NCBI RefSeq assembly: GCF_000317675.1
Contig: NC_019776.1
Location: 62,001-126,000, forward strand
DNA length: 64,000 nt
Origin: Cyanobacterium aponinum PCC 10605
Lineage (GTDB): Bacteria > Cyanobacteriota > Cyanobacteriia > Cyanobacteriales > Cyanobacteriaceae
Direction of reading: 5' to 3'
Each line of letters begins with the position of its first letter. Position 1 is the stretch's first letter. Made by a program: the position numbers and the translations under genes. Shown here piece after piece: positions 36,258-46,324 of this stretch. The notes beneath the pieces are model-generated. The model did no database searches. It had not been told where the DNA came from and was given only the letters and a program-made list of their open reading frames with translations.

Positions 36258-37239
36258 AAGCAGTCTTGAAAAGGGCTTTAGTTTAATTGAAGCAATTTCA
36301 ACTTTACTTATGGGTAGCATTATTCTTGGTGTTGCCCTTTCTGGATTTTTCCAAATTAAAGAATTTTTCGGCAAAGATAAGCTAACCACAGATGTAAACC
36401 AAAGGTTGAGAACGGCTTTTCAAACTATTGGGCCAGACTTACAACAAATGGGGGAAAATGTCAGTAATATAGAATTTCCTGCCGTTGCCCTTAGCACCAA
36501 TAACGGAACATCAGAAATAACTATTCGCCGAGGTGGTTTAGAGCCTTTAACCCTCTGTGCTGACATAAGTGCTAACAGTACTGACTCTGTTACTGTGCTT
36601 GATAAAAATTTTACCGCTTCTCCTGCTTGTATCTCCGTTAATGACGATGATGGAGATGGCTGGCCTGACACGGTGAAAGAATGGCAAAATTTTCGTAATG
36701 GCAATACCATAAGAGCCTATATTGTCGATACTTCGACCAATAAAGGAGAATTCTTTGAATACAAAGGGGAAGAAACTCTTGACAGTGGGGGGGCGACGAT
36801 GACACCGTCTGGGGGTACAGAACCTTATGTTGTTAATTTGACTACAAATACTCATACTTGGGCAAATGATTATTCGGCGTCGACAACGGCAATTTATTTA
36901 TTTGATGAGAGTACATACAAAGTTACGAATAACACTCTGCAACTAATTAGGAATGGGGAGGTTTTTGATTTAGTAGAAGACATTGAAAAATTAGATATTA
37001 CAGCGATTATTCAGGAAAATCCCACCGCTACAGAGTACGAATGCAAGACTATAAATTTAACTGAGGTGGACTGTGATCCTACTTTTTCGATAGATGATTA
37101 TACGTGGAATCTAATCAAGTCTCTTGATGTTGAAGTGACGGCTTTACCCCCTCAAGACAAGGGTAATTTTGCGAAATTAACGGAGGATGATTTAACTTTA
37201 TCACAGCAATTTCTCCCTCGTAACCGTTTAAATTTTTAA
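36208..37239 (+). CDS. PilW-like prepilin protein
   Basis: A 343-residue protein. The start at 36208 (MKKSTLYRL, preceded by AAAGAGA) overlaps the previous gene by 50 bp in another frame. Another start at 36178 would add ten residues. The prepilin signal is SLEKG then FSLIEAISTLLMGSIILGVALSGF, with Glu at +5. A long, Thr/Asp-rich extracytoplasmic domain follows with a DDDGDGWPD stretch (about residue 148), which looks like a calcium-binding loop. In type IV pilus systems PilW-type minor pilins prime fibre assembly. It is third in the cluster. Confidence 0.72.
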   Translation: MKKSTLYRLILHNCKDKSSLEKGFSLIEAISTLLMGSIILGVALSGFFQIKEFFGKDKLTTDVNQRLRTAFQTIGPDLQQMGENVSNIEFPAVALSTNNGTSEITIRRGGLEPLTLCADISANSTDSVTVLDKNFTASPACISVNDDDGDGWPDTVKEWQNFRNGNTIRAYIVDTSTNKGEFFEYKGEETLDSGGATMTPSGGTEPYVVNLTTNTHTWANDYSASTTAIYLFDESTYKVTNNTLQLIRNGEVFDLVEDIEKLDITAIIQENPTATEYECKTINLTEVDCDPTFSIDDYTWNLIKSLDVEVTALPPQDKGNFAKLTEDDLTLSQQFLPRNRLNF

Positions 37240-37295
37240 ATTTATATTTCCTACTATCAACCAATGTTAAACATTTATTTTATTTATTTAATGTC

Positions 37296-39827
37296 ATGAA
37301 AAATAACGCTAAAAAACAATTAATTCTTCAAAAAGATAGTTTATCCTCTATTAAATGCTGGTTTCTATCAAGGTTACTCAATACTGATTCTGAAAAGGGA
37401 TATGTTTTGGTAATTGCGATCGCACTTTTATTTGGTTTGGCTAGTTTAGTTTTAGTTTATGCCCGAAGTAGCCGTATAGAACAAGTAAGTAATACTGCGG
37501 CAGTGGATAGCACTAGTGGTTTCTACGGAGCCGAGGCGGCTTTGAATGAAAGAGCCAATGAAATTACGAAAATTTATCAAAGTAATAGCGTTCCCAGTGG
37601 TACAAGTCCAGAAAGTACCATGGCTTGTTTTGATAATAGTATCAGTGATGGTACAGGGGATTATCAATGTAAAACCTATCAATTTTCAGGGGGAGATAGT
37701 GAGCGTAGTGGTTATTCTGCTACCACTTATGTTTTAGAGAAAAATGGGGGTGTCGGCAATGTGGGTAATGTTCCGCCCGGGGATAACCATGCTGGATTGA
37801 ATATGATTGAGTATGGACACTCTATTATTGCTTTAGCCTTTAAAGATAGTGATGTACAACAAAGACAACAACAGGGAAGTGGTCAAGGAAGAGGTGCGAT
37901 CGCCATTCTGCAAATGGACATCAAAAACCGTCTGATTCCCCTTTTTCAGTTCGCCGCTTTCTATAAAGATGACCTAGAAATTTTCCCGGGGGCGAATATG
38001 ACTTTGAGCGGGCCTGTTCATACTAACGCCGACTTATATATTGGAGGGCAACTACAAGAAGTAAAAGGAGAAGTAACTACCGCAGGAGAGAATATACACG
38101 ATCAGAAAAAAGTTGCCACTCCTATTAGCCCCAGTCAATACCAAAGTAAAATTATCGATAGATTTAAGATACCATCTTTAAGAGTAGGAATAGACCCTTT
38201 AGGACTACCTGAACCAGATTTTTTAGACTCATCAGGGGAATATTTTACCAAAGCTGATATTAGAATTAAATTTACTCCTACAGGTACAAATCAATCAACA
38301 TACGGAGAAGATATACCTTTCACTATTGAAGTCATTGAACGAACCCAAGCAAACAACAGTCCTGTATCAGCCCCCGTAGCCGTTTCCCTAACTTCTGCTC
38401 AAAGACATAGTTTAAGACAACCTATATTAGTGAGTGAACAATTAGCTTCTATTCCCAGTAGTAGCGAATCTTTTAGTAACAGCACAAGTAACAAATTCTA
38501 TTCTAAGGCACAAAATCCAGATTTTAGTAGTTGTAAACCAGTGTATGGAGCTAATTTTTCCAATGCTGGAAATAATTTAACACCAGCATTTAAAAGTACT
38601 TGGAATGGACTAACATCACAGCAAAAAAAAGATGCGGCACAGTTTGCCCATAATATTTTAGTGAGAAGAGTACAAGAAGAAACAAGTCCTCTCAAATTTA
38701 AGGATTTAGACAAAGTTGGCGGCATACCAGGATTAGTATTTACCAACAACATGGCCAATATTCCTCAATCTCTAGCTACTTTCCAAGTCGCAAAATTAAA
38801 TTCTTTGACTCCCAATGAAATTGCTGCTCTTCCTTATCCTGATGCTAGTGGAAAGATAGTGCAGAGATGTTTTGTACCTGCTCCTCTAACAGACATTGGT
38901 AAAGATGCTTCTAATCATAATAAACCCCCATTTCGGTTTTTTAATAATCGGGAGAATAATAACAACGGTAGAGATATGCGGTTGCTACAAATCAACATAA
39001 AAAGTCTGACGATATGGAATTATGAAGGAATATATTTAGATGGCTCTCAACTCAAATCTGCTAACCAATTACTATTCAAAACAGCACCTGCTGATAACAA
39101 AGCCCCCGCCAATTCATTTCAGGCTTTAGGTATGGCGGCAAGAGACACTTCCGATGATGGTTTAGTCATGTATTTGACTATTGATAGTAACTCTTATACC
39201 AATGCAGGAGGAAATACTAGCCCCTACGGTTTCGCTATTGTGGAAGGAAATCAGTTACCCGGTTTAGGTTCAGATAATGCTTTTAATCTTAATGATCCTA
39301 CAGGGTTAACCATTGCTAGTGACCAAGCAGTCTATCTTCAAGGGGATTATAACACTAGAAATAAACAACCTGCTTCTATTCTCAGCGATTCTTTAAATGT
39401 TCTTTCTAATAAATGCTTTGACCCTAACAAAGTTATAAACAAAGAAAATAACATGAACTGTAACGATAGCACTAAAAATAATAATAATAGTTTAGGTAAT
39501 GCACTTCAAACAGTAATGAATGTGGCGTTTTTAGCGGGTAATGATGAAACTAAAGGTAGTCAATATAATGGAGGTTTAGAAAATTATCCTCGTCTCCATG
39601 AGAGTTGGAGCGGTATTCCTTTACGTTATAGAGGTTCTTTTGTTAGTTTGGGAACTCCAAATCATGTCAACGGTAAATGGCCTGGCACTGGGGGCAAGTT
39701 TTATAATGCACCCAATAGACAATGGGATTATGATACTGAATTTAATGATGCAAAAAATCTACCGCCTTTAACTCCCCGATTCAGTGCGATGAAACAAGAA
39801 TCCTTTATCCGTAGCTTTGATCAGTAG
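37296..39827 (+). CDS. HpsA-like exported protein (hormogonium polysaccharide family)
   Basis: An 843-residue protein. After a basic ~32-residue leader comes SEKG then YVLVIAIALLFGLASLVLVYA, a prepilin-like/GspK-like segment lacking the +5 glutamate. The long exported part contains RLIPLFQFAAFYKDDLEIFP followed by GANMTLSGPVHTNADLYIGG (about residues 210-250), a block that I associate with HpsA proteins. HpsA takes part in extracellular polysaccharide secretion in Nostoc hormogonia. No glycosyltransferases follow here. The preceding three pseudopilin genes suggest one export machine. Confidence is moderate for HpsA itself. Confidence 0.65.
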   Translation: MKNNAKKQLILQKDSLSSIKCWFLSRLLNTDSEKGYVLVIAIALLFGLASLVLVYARSSRIEQVSNTAAVDSTSGFYGAEAALNERANEITKIYQSNSVPSGTSPESTMACFDNSISDGTGDYQCKTYQFSGGDSERSGYSATTYVLEKNGGVGNVGNVPPGDNHAGLNMIEYGHSIIALAFKDSDVQQRQQQGSGQGRGAIAILQMDIKNRLIPLFQFAAFYKDDLEIFPGANMTLSGPVHTNADLYIGGQLQEVKGEVTTAGENIHDQKKVATPISPSQYQSKIIDRFKIPSLRVGIDPLGLPEPDFLDSSGEYFTKADIRIKFTPTGTNQSTYGEDIPFTIEVIERTQANNSPVSAPVAVSLTSAQRHSLRQPILVSEQLASIPSSSESFSNSTSNKFYSKAQNPDFSSCKPVYGANFSNAGNNLTPAFKSTWNGLTSQQKKDAAQFAHNILVRRVQEETSPLKFKDLDKVGGIPGLVFTNNMANIPQSLATFQVAKLNSLTPNEIAALPYPDASGKIVQRCFVPAPLTDIGKDASNHNKPPFRFFNNRENNNNGRDMRLLQINIKSLTIWNYEGIYLDGSQLKSANQLLFKTAPADNKAPANSFQALGMAARDTSDDGLVMYLTIDSNSYTNAGGNTSPYGFAIVEGNQLPGLGSDNAFNLNDPTGLTIASDQAVYLQGDYNTRNKQPASILSDSLNVLSNKCFDPNKVINKENNMNCNDSTKNNNNSLGNALQTVMNVAFLAGNDETKGSQYNGGLENYPRLHESWSGIPLRYRGSFVSLGTPNHVNGKWPGTGGKFYNAPNRQWDYDTEFNDAKNLPPLTPRFSAMKQESFIRSFDQ

Positions 39828-39853
39828 TTTTGATCGTTTCCCAATATTTCCTG

Positions 39854-39899
39854 CCCTCACCCCTAACCCCTCTCCCACGGGGCGAGGGAAGATTTTTTT
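39854..39899 (+). terminator. Palindromic repeat acting as probable terminator of the hps cluster
   Basis: CCCTCACCC (39854-39862) pairs with GGGCGAGGG (39880-39888) with one wobble-type mismatch, followed by aagattttttta. The sequence is the widespread CTCACCCCTAACCCCTCTCCC... element of cyanobacteria and is found 27 bp after the HpsA-like stop. It explains a spurious small frame across it (LTPNPSPTGRG). Confidence 0.6.
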
Positions 39900-40257
39900 A
39901 TCACTATTAATTGATAGAACGACTTTACCTAACTATCTTAAATGTCAAAAGAGGACTCCCGTTGCATTTGACAAGAAAGAAATACACTACAAATCCTTTA
40001 GTCCTGACGAAAGGAAGGAACTGGGAGATGAATTTTGACCAACAAAAAAAAATAAAACGAAAATCAATGATTAATTGATTGAGTTTTTTCCTCTTAAATG
40101 TTATGATGGTTTCCAGCAGTAATGTGCGTAAGGTATTCGGGGGAGTGACTTCCCTAGCTTCTTTCGTCGGAACAAATATCGCCCCAGAAAATGTAATGGT
40201 GACGCGTTTGGTAAGTTAAAGCATTGATAGCAAAGTTAAAAAATTAAACAACTAAAG

Positions 40258-40415
40258 TTTTAAATCCTTCGGCGGTAGGGCATACCGTAGAAGTAAAGGT
40301 AAAATGCTTGTGGATTCGGTCTGACGGGGGCATCATTAGTGATAATGATGCCTAGTTAAGAGGAGTAGAAGCAAGAATCACCTGTTACAATCTTTGATTT
40401 AACGGGTGAGTGTCA
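40258..40415 (+). mobile_element. Right-end remnant of an IS200/IS605-type (TnpB) element
   Basis: The stretch runs from a structured CGGCGGTAGGGCATACCG segment through a perfect 10-bp hairpin (GGCATCATTA gtga TAATGATGCC, 40329-40352) to GAAGCAAGAATCACC. It ends in a second hairpin CACCTGTTA/TAACGGGTG (40379-40408) and GTGTCAA. This AGCAAGAATC-hairpin-GTGTCAA order is what I know from right ends of cyanobacterial TnpB elements, where the omega RNA is encoded. Upstream, a small frame (about 40105-40221, VRKVFGGVTSLASFVG) might be the tail of a tnpB. No intact tnpB or tnpA is present. Confidence 0.45.
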
Positions 40416-40418
40416 AAT

Positions 40419-42359
40419 TCAACTATTGTTTTCTAACTCTGATAACTCTAACCATTTTTCTGTTTTACTATCTATTTCCTTGATTATTTGGTTTAATTCT
40501 TCTGTTAAAATATTTAATTGCTCATAATCTTTCCCGCCATTTTCATAAATTCTTTTTTCTAAATTGGCTTTTTTTTCTTCTAATTCAGGGATGATTACTG
40601 TTTCTAATTTTTCTAATTCTCTTCTTTGAAAGTTAGATATTTTTCTTTTTTTCTGTTCAATATTATTCTGTTTTTTTTCTTTCTTTTCTACTGTTTTAGT
40701 TTCTTTTACTTCATTTATTTTTTCTACTTTGTTTTCTTTTTCTTCTCTGGTTTTATATTCTAAGTAAAGAGAGTAATTTCCCGGATATTCTCTAATTATT
40801 CCTTCTCCTTCAAAGGCAAAAATTGTGTCCACAGTGCGATCGAGAAAATAGCGATCGTGAGATACAATAATTACACAACCCTTAAAAGATTCGAGATATT
40901 CTTCTAATACCCCTAAAGTTTGTACGTCTAAATCGTTGGTGGGTTCATCAAGAATCAAAACGTTGGGATTCCCCATGAGAATTTTAAGCAGAAAAAGACG
41001 ACGTTTTTCCCCTCCTGATAGTTTTTCTATGGGTGCATATTGCTGATTTGGGGTGAATAAAAATCTTTCTAAAAGTTGAGAAGCACTGATTTGCTTTCCA
41101 TCTCCTGTTTCAATATAACTAGCAACGTCTTTGATATATTCTATAACTCTCTGTTGATTTTCTGCGGCAGTAATTAGATTTTCTGAGTATTGATCAAAAT
41201 AGCCGATTTTTATGGTGCTACCGATTTCGATTTTACCTTCATCTGGTTCAATTTGACCCATTATTAAATTCATCAGGGTTGATTTTCCTACCCCATTACC
41301 GCCAATAACGCCCACTCTATCATCGGGTTCAAAAAAATAGGTAAAGTCTTTAATGAGAGGATAGCCTTCCCAGAATTTAGAAATATTATGTATTTCAATA
41401 ACTTTTTTCCCGATGCGACGGGAGGGAGTATCAATTTCTACTTTTCCTTGTTTTGCCTTAAATTCTTTGTTTTGCATTTGCTCAATGCGTTGAATACGGG
41501 CTTTTTGTTTTGTGCTACGGGCTTTTGCTCCTCTTTTGAGCCATTCTAATTCTTTTCTGAGGATTCCTTTAAGTTTTTGTTGACTACTTGCTGTAGATTC
41601 TTCTGCTAGGGCTTTTTTCTCTAAGTAATAACTATAATTGCCACTATAATTGTACATATCACCGCGATCGATCTCTAAAATACGATTGGTAACTTGGTCT
41701 AAAAAGTAGCGATCATGGGTTATTAATAAGATAGCACCTGAAAACTTTTGCAGATAGGTTTGTAACCATTCCACTAATTCTGCATCAAGATGGTTTGTAG
41801 GCTCATCCATTAATAATAAATCAGGTTCAGCCATCAGGGCGGCGGCTAAGGCGACTCTTTTACGATAACCCCCCGATAAGCCTCCCATTTTTAATTCAAA
41901 ATCCTGAATACCCAATTTATCAAGGACAATTTTAGCGTTGGTTTCTAAATCCCAAGCATTTTCTTGGTTAATTTTTTCTGTTACCGTTGCCAATTTTGCC
42001 ATTAACTCCTGCTGTTTTTCTTCCCTTACACTTGCCAATCGATGAGATAAGTCTTCATATTCAAGTATCAACTGCATTTGTTCGCCACAATAGGCTAAAA
42101 CCTGCTGTAAAACTGTATTTTCTGGGTCTATTTCTGGTTGTTGAGGTAAATAGATAATTTTTGCCCCAGATTTTACCTGCATTTCTCCCCCATCATTAGC
42201 TTCCCATCCAGCCAACATTTTGAGGAGAGTAGATTTTCCACTGCCGTTAACTCCAATTAAGCCAACTTTATCACCTTCTTCGATACTGAAATTTGCGTCT
42301 TTTAATATTTCTTTGATTCCAAAGTCTTTTTTGAGAGATTTAACGGTTAATACGGTCAT
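40419..42359 (-). CDS. ABC-F family ATPase, Uup-like
   Basis: A 646-residue soluble protein with two ABC ATPase domains and no membrane segments. Walker A GVNGSGKST (about residue 37) and GGNGVGKST, signatures LSGGYRKRV and LSGGEKRRL, and Walker B MDEPTNHLD and LDEPTNDLD are intact. A C-terminal Lys/Glu-rich coiled coil (about 545-646) matches Uup, which binds branched DNA or ribosomes. ABC-F proteins act on the ribosome in translation. It follows ispF by 28 bp on the same strand, suggesting cotranscription. Confidence 0.88.
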   Translation of the reverse strand: MTVLTVKSLKKDFGIKEILKDANFSIEEGDKVGLIGVNGSGKSTLLKMLAGWEANDGGEMQVKSGAKIIYLPQQPEIDPENTVLQQVLAYCGEQMQLILEYEDLSHRLASVREEKQQELMAKLATVTEKINQENAWDLETNAKIVLDKLGIQDFELKMGGLSGGYRKRVALAAALMAEPDLLLMDEPTNHLDAELVEWLQTYLQKFSGAILLITHDRYFLDQVTNRILEIDRGDMYNYSGNYSYYLEKKALAEESTASSQQKLKGILRKELEWLKRGAKARSTKQKARIQRIEQMQNKEFKAKQGKVEIDTPSRRIGKKVIEIHNISKFWEGYPLIKDFTYFFEPDDRVGVIGGNGVGKSTLMNLIMGQIEPDEGKIEIGSTIKIGYFDQYSENLITAAENQQRVIEYIKDVASYIETGDGKQISASQLLERFLFTPNQQYAPIEKLSGGEKRRLFLLKILMGNPNVLILDEPTNDLDVQTLGVLEEYLESFKGCVIIVSHDRYFLDRTVDTIFAFEGEGIIREYPGNYSLYLEYKTREEKENKVEKINEVKETKTVEKKEKKQNNIEQKKRKISNFQRRELEKLETVIIPELEEKKANLEKRIYENGGKDYEQLNILTEELNQIIKEIDSKTEKWLELSELENNS

Positions 42360-42387
42360 TATTTTTAATAATTCAGTTTAGATAAAT

Positions 42388-42864
42388 TTATTCTTTGATT
42401 AACAATACTACTGCATAGGCACAAATAGCTTCTTCTCTACCCACAGGACCCAATTTTTCGTTAGTAGTAGCTTTAATACTAATTTGTTCAGGTGCGATCG
42501 CAATTTTATCAGCTAAAGACTTGATCATGGCAGGTAAATGAGGCTTTAACTTTGGACGTTCTGCGACAATAACACTATCAATATTACCAATGCTCCATCC
42601 CTTATCTTTAATCAACTTATCGACTTGATACAATAACTCCATGCTATCAGCACCAGCCCATTTTGGATCGGAAGGGGGGAAATAATGTCCAATGTCACCT
42701 AAACTTAAAGCCCCTAATAAAGCATCCATAATTGCATGAGTTAAAACATCCGCATCACTATGACCCAATAAACCAAGATGATGATCAATTTCTACACCAC
42801 CAAGAATCAGTTTTCTACCCTCAACTAACCTGTGTAAATCGTAGCCATTGCCAATTCTAATCAT
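42388..42864 (-). CDS. ispF: 2-C-methyl-D-erythritol 2,4-cyclodiphosphate synthase
   Basis: A 158-residue enzyme of the MEP pathway converting CDP-ME 2-phosphate to the cyclic diphosphate. It has the metal-binding GNGYDLHRL (Asp8, His10) and [22 protein letters not shown] blocks, and the C-terminal [21 protein letters not shown]. Length is typical and the protein trimerises. It is the upstream member of a two-gene unit with the Uup-like gene. Confidence 0.96.
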   Translation of the reverse strand: MIRIGNGYDLHRLVEGRKLILGGVEIDHHLGLLGHSDADVLTHAIMDALLGALSLGDIGHYFPPSDPKWAGADSMELLYQVDKLIKDKGWSIGNIDSVIVAERPKLKPHLPAMIKSLADKIAIAPEQISIKATTNEKLGPVGREEAICAYAVVLLIKE

Positions 42865-43075
42865 AATTTAAGTATATGCAATTTTTTTACTTAGTTATAG
42901 GTAAATAATTATAATGGAAATAATCCTTTCAATAAACCAACCTCATACTGATATTTTTGAGAAGAGAAAAAAGAAAGAAATATTTTAGCTAACCACATTA
43001 TGTAAAAATATTATATCTATCAAATTTGTCGAGTTACTAATTGATACTATTAATTTTACAATATATAGCAAATAA

Positions 43076-43972
43076 ATGAACAAACCGAAAGCAAAACCTT
43101 TTTTAAAATGGGCGGGAGGAAAAACTCAATTATTAGAAATAATTACCTCAAATTTTCCATATAAAAATCAAGATGAATTTATTTATGTTGAACCATTTGT
43201 TGGTAGTGGTGCTGTTTTATTTTGGGTTTTAAATAATTATCAAAATATAAAAAAAGCTATTATTAATGATATAAATTTAGATTTAATTAATGCTTATAAA
43301 ATAATCAAAAAAAATGTAGAAGATTTAATTTTCATTTTAGAAAAATGGCAAAATGAATACTATTCTTTAGAGCATGATCAAGAAGACAAAAAAAAATATT
43401 TTTATGAAAAAAGAGATTTATTTAATCAAAGAAAATCCAACCAAATCAAACATACAGCTTTATTTATTTTTCTAAACAAGACTTGTTTTAATGGGTTATA
43501 TCGTGTTAATAAAAATAATCTATTTAACGTTCCTATAGGTAGTTATAGAAAACCTATTATTTGTGACAAAAACAACCTGCGACTTGTCAGCAATTCCCTT
43601 AAAAAAGTTGAAATTATTCACGGTGATTTTGAGAAAACTTTGAGGTATGCCGAGAACAAAAGTTTATTTTATTTAGATCCCCCTTATAAGCCATTAAATA
43701 AAACATCAAACTTTAATTCCTATGCTGACCAAAAATTCAATGATACCGAGCAAATAAGACTAAAAAAATTTTGTGACAAATTAGACCAATTAGGTTGTAA
43801 ATGGATATTAAGTAACTCTGATGTTAGAGAGGCTAATTCCGAAAATATTTTTTTTGATGACCTATATAAAAAATATCAAATTCATCGAGTTCTCGCCAGA
43901 AGAAATATCAATTCTAATGGTTTAAAAAGAGGTTTATTAAATGAATTATTAATAACGAATAATCGTAAATAA
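43076..43972 (+). CDS. Dam-type adenine-N6 DNA methyltransferase
   Basis: A 298-residue class-D12 methyltransferase: FLKWAGGKTQLLE (SAM motif, residues ~9-21), VEPFVGSGAVLFW (about 38-50), LFYLDPPYKPL (catalytic DPPY, about 199) and a C-terminal RNINSNGLKRG. This arrangement is that of Dam/DpnM enzymes, which usually methylate GATC. HIP1 (GCGATCGC) contains GATC and is frequent in this window, so HIP1 would be a natural target. No restriction gene is adjacent, so it looks solitary. The codons are A/T-rich, suggesting accessory origin, but the family is common in cyanobacteria. Confidence 0.87.
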   Translation: MNKPKAKPFLKWAGGKTQLLEIITSNFPYKNQDEFIYVEPFVGSGAVLFWVLNNYQNIKKAIINDINLDLINAYKIIKKNVEDLIFILEKWQNEYYSLEHDQEDKKKYFYEKRDLFNQRKSNQIKHTALFIFLNKTCFNGLYRVNKNNLFNVPIGSYRKPIICDKNNLRLVSNSLKKVEIIHGDFEKTLRYAENKSLFYLDPPYKPLNKTSNFNSYADQKFNDTEQIRLKKFCDKLDQLGCKWILSNSDVREANSENIFFDDLYKKYQIHRVLARRNINSNGLKRGLLNELLITNNRK

Positions 43973-44174
43973 AGTTAACTCTTAATGGGTATTTTTCCAT
44001 AGCTATGATAATTTAATAGAAAATAAGAGCTTCAAATTATTATCACAAAAGCATATAGATTAAAATGAAAATTTGATCGTTTACTATATTAAAAATCGCC
44101 CGTTGCCTATTAACCAATAATTTACACAACGGGAAGTAAAAGAGCCTTCTTAATTCCTAATTCCTGATACTTTC

Positions 44175-45206
<1,032 letters not shown>

Positions 45207-45279
45207 TTATGGGTATTGAGAGTTTTGATGTGTTAAACTCCTTACTTCTAATTGTGTTGATTTTAGAGCAAAGCAAATC

Positions 45280-46167
45280 TTAATTTTTTGGGAATTTTTT
45301 ATAATCGAGTATTGGGTTTTTTCCTAGCAACCAACCGAAAACCGCACTTGTTACAAACATTATTAATGAATATATTGCCGCCGGAATTGCCATATTAGGC
45401 ATATTTAATAAAGTTGTAGCAATGGCAATGGCTAATGTCCCATTTTGAATACCAACTTCCACTGTAATAGATTTACGACTGGATTGATCAAGGTTAGAAA
45501 TAGTTGCTAGAGTATATCCTAAGATCATAGTTAATATATTAAGAGTCAAAGTTACCCCCCCTACTTGTACAAAGAAGTTACTGACATTTTCTTTCTCTTT
45601 AAGCAATAAACCAAAGATAATTATTCCTAAAAAAAACAAGGAAAGCCATTTTACTCCTTTGTCAAAAACTCTTGCTAATTTAGGTGAATAGTAATGTATT
45701 AACATACCTAGAGAAATAGGTATAAGGGTGATTACAGCTATTTGAAGAATAGTTTTTCCGACAGGCAGTTGTAGTGTTACTCCTTCTCCCATAAACTTGG
45801 TCATGGAAAGATTAATTAGTAAAGGGATAGTAAATATTGTAACTAGGCTAGTTATTGCTGTTAAAGTAATGGATAAAGCAACATTTCCCTTTATTAAGTA
45901 AGTAATCATATTAGAAGTTGAACCTCCAGGGCAAGTAGCCAATATCATCACTCCGACGGCTAATTCTGGGGCAAGTTGAAAAGCTAATGCTAAAAAATAT
46001 CCAATAATTGGTAACATGAATAATTGGGCAATTAAACCAATGATGACTGCTTTTGGTTCAACAAAAACTCGTTTAAAGTCATCTAATGTTAAACTAAGTC
46101 CCATGCCCAGCATGATAATAAACAAGGCTAAAGGTAGAAAAATAGCTGTTAAAAAATTTGATTCCAT
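45280..46167 (-). CDS. BASS family (bile acid:sodium symporter-like) transporter
   Basis: A 295-residue membrane protein with nine or ten helices. The family hallmark ATCPGGSTSNMITYLIKGNVALSITLTAI (about residues 77-105) contains the conserved sodium-binding P-G-G-S-x-S-N and N-V-A-L-S region, with GIQNGTLAIAIAT (about 240) near the C-terminus. Homologues carry bicarbonate, pyruvate or pantoate with Na+; the cargo here is unknown. It is upstream of gap1 on the same strand, with a spacer of about 90 bp. Confidence 0.85.
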   Translation of the reverse strand: MESNFLTAIFLPLALFIIMLGMGLSLTLDDFKRVFVEPKAVIIGLIAQLFMLPIIGYFLALAFQLAPELAVGVMILATCPGGSTSNMITYLIKGNVALSITLTAITSLVTIFTIPLLINLSMTKFMGEGVTLQLPVGKTILQIAVITLIPISLGMLIHYYSPKLARVFDKGVKWLSLFFLGIIIFGLLLKEKENVSNFFVQVGGVTLTLNILTMILGYTLATISNLDQSSRKSITVEVGIQNGTLAIAIATTLLNMPNMAIPAAIYSLIMFVTSAVFGWLLGKNPILDYKKFPKN

Positions 46168-46324
46168 TACTTTAAAAACTAAATAATATTGAAAATTGTG
46201 CTTATTTTACTTCATTATTCTAATTTTATTAATGGTTATTTATTGAGATAATATTATGAGATTTATTTATTGCTCTCAAATCACTAATTTCTTGAAAAAG
46301 AAAAAATACAAGAGTTGATCAGGG

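Noticed and set aside
39817-40038. 73-codon frame with LTPNPSPTGRG behind the HpsA-like gene
   Set aside because: The first half is the translation of a common palindromic repeat/terminator, and the second half (CQKRTPVAFDKKEIHYKS) has no recognisable family. It is possibly a remnant, but not a supportable gene.
40105-40221. Small frame MMVSSSNVRKVFGGVTSLAS as a gene
   Set aside because: 38 codons with no family match and no good ribosome binding site. It is more likely a piece of a dead tnpB tail, and is mentioned only in the remnant entry.
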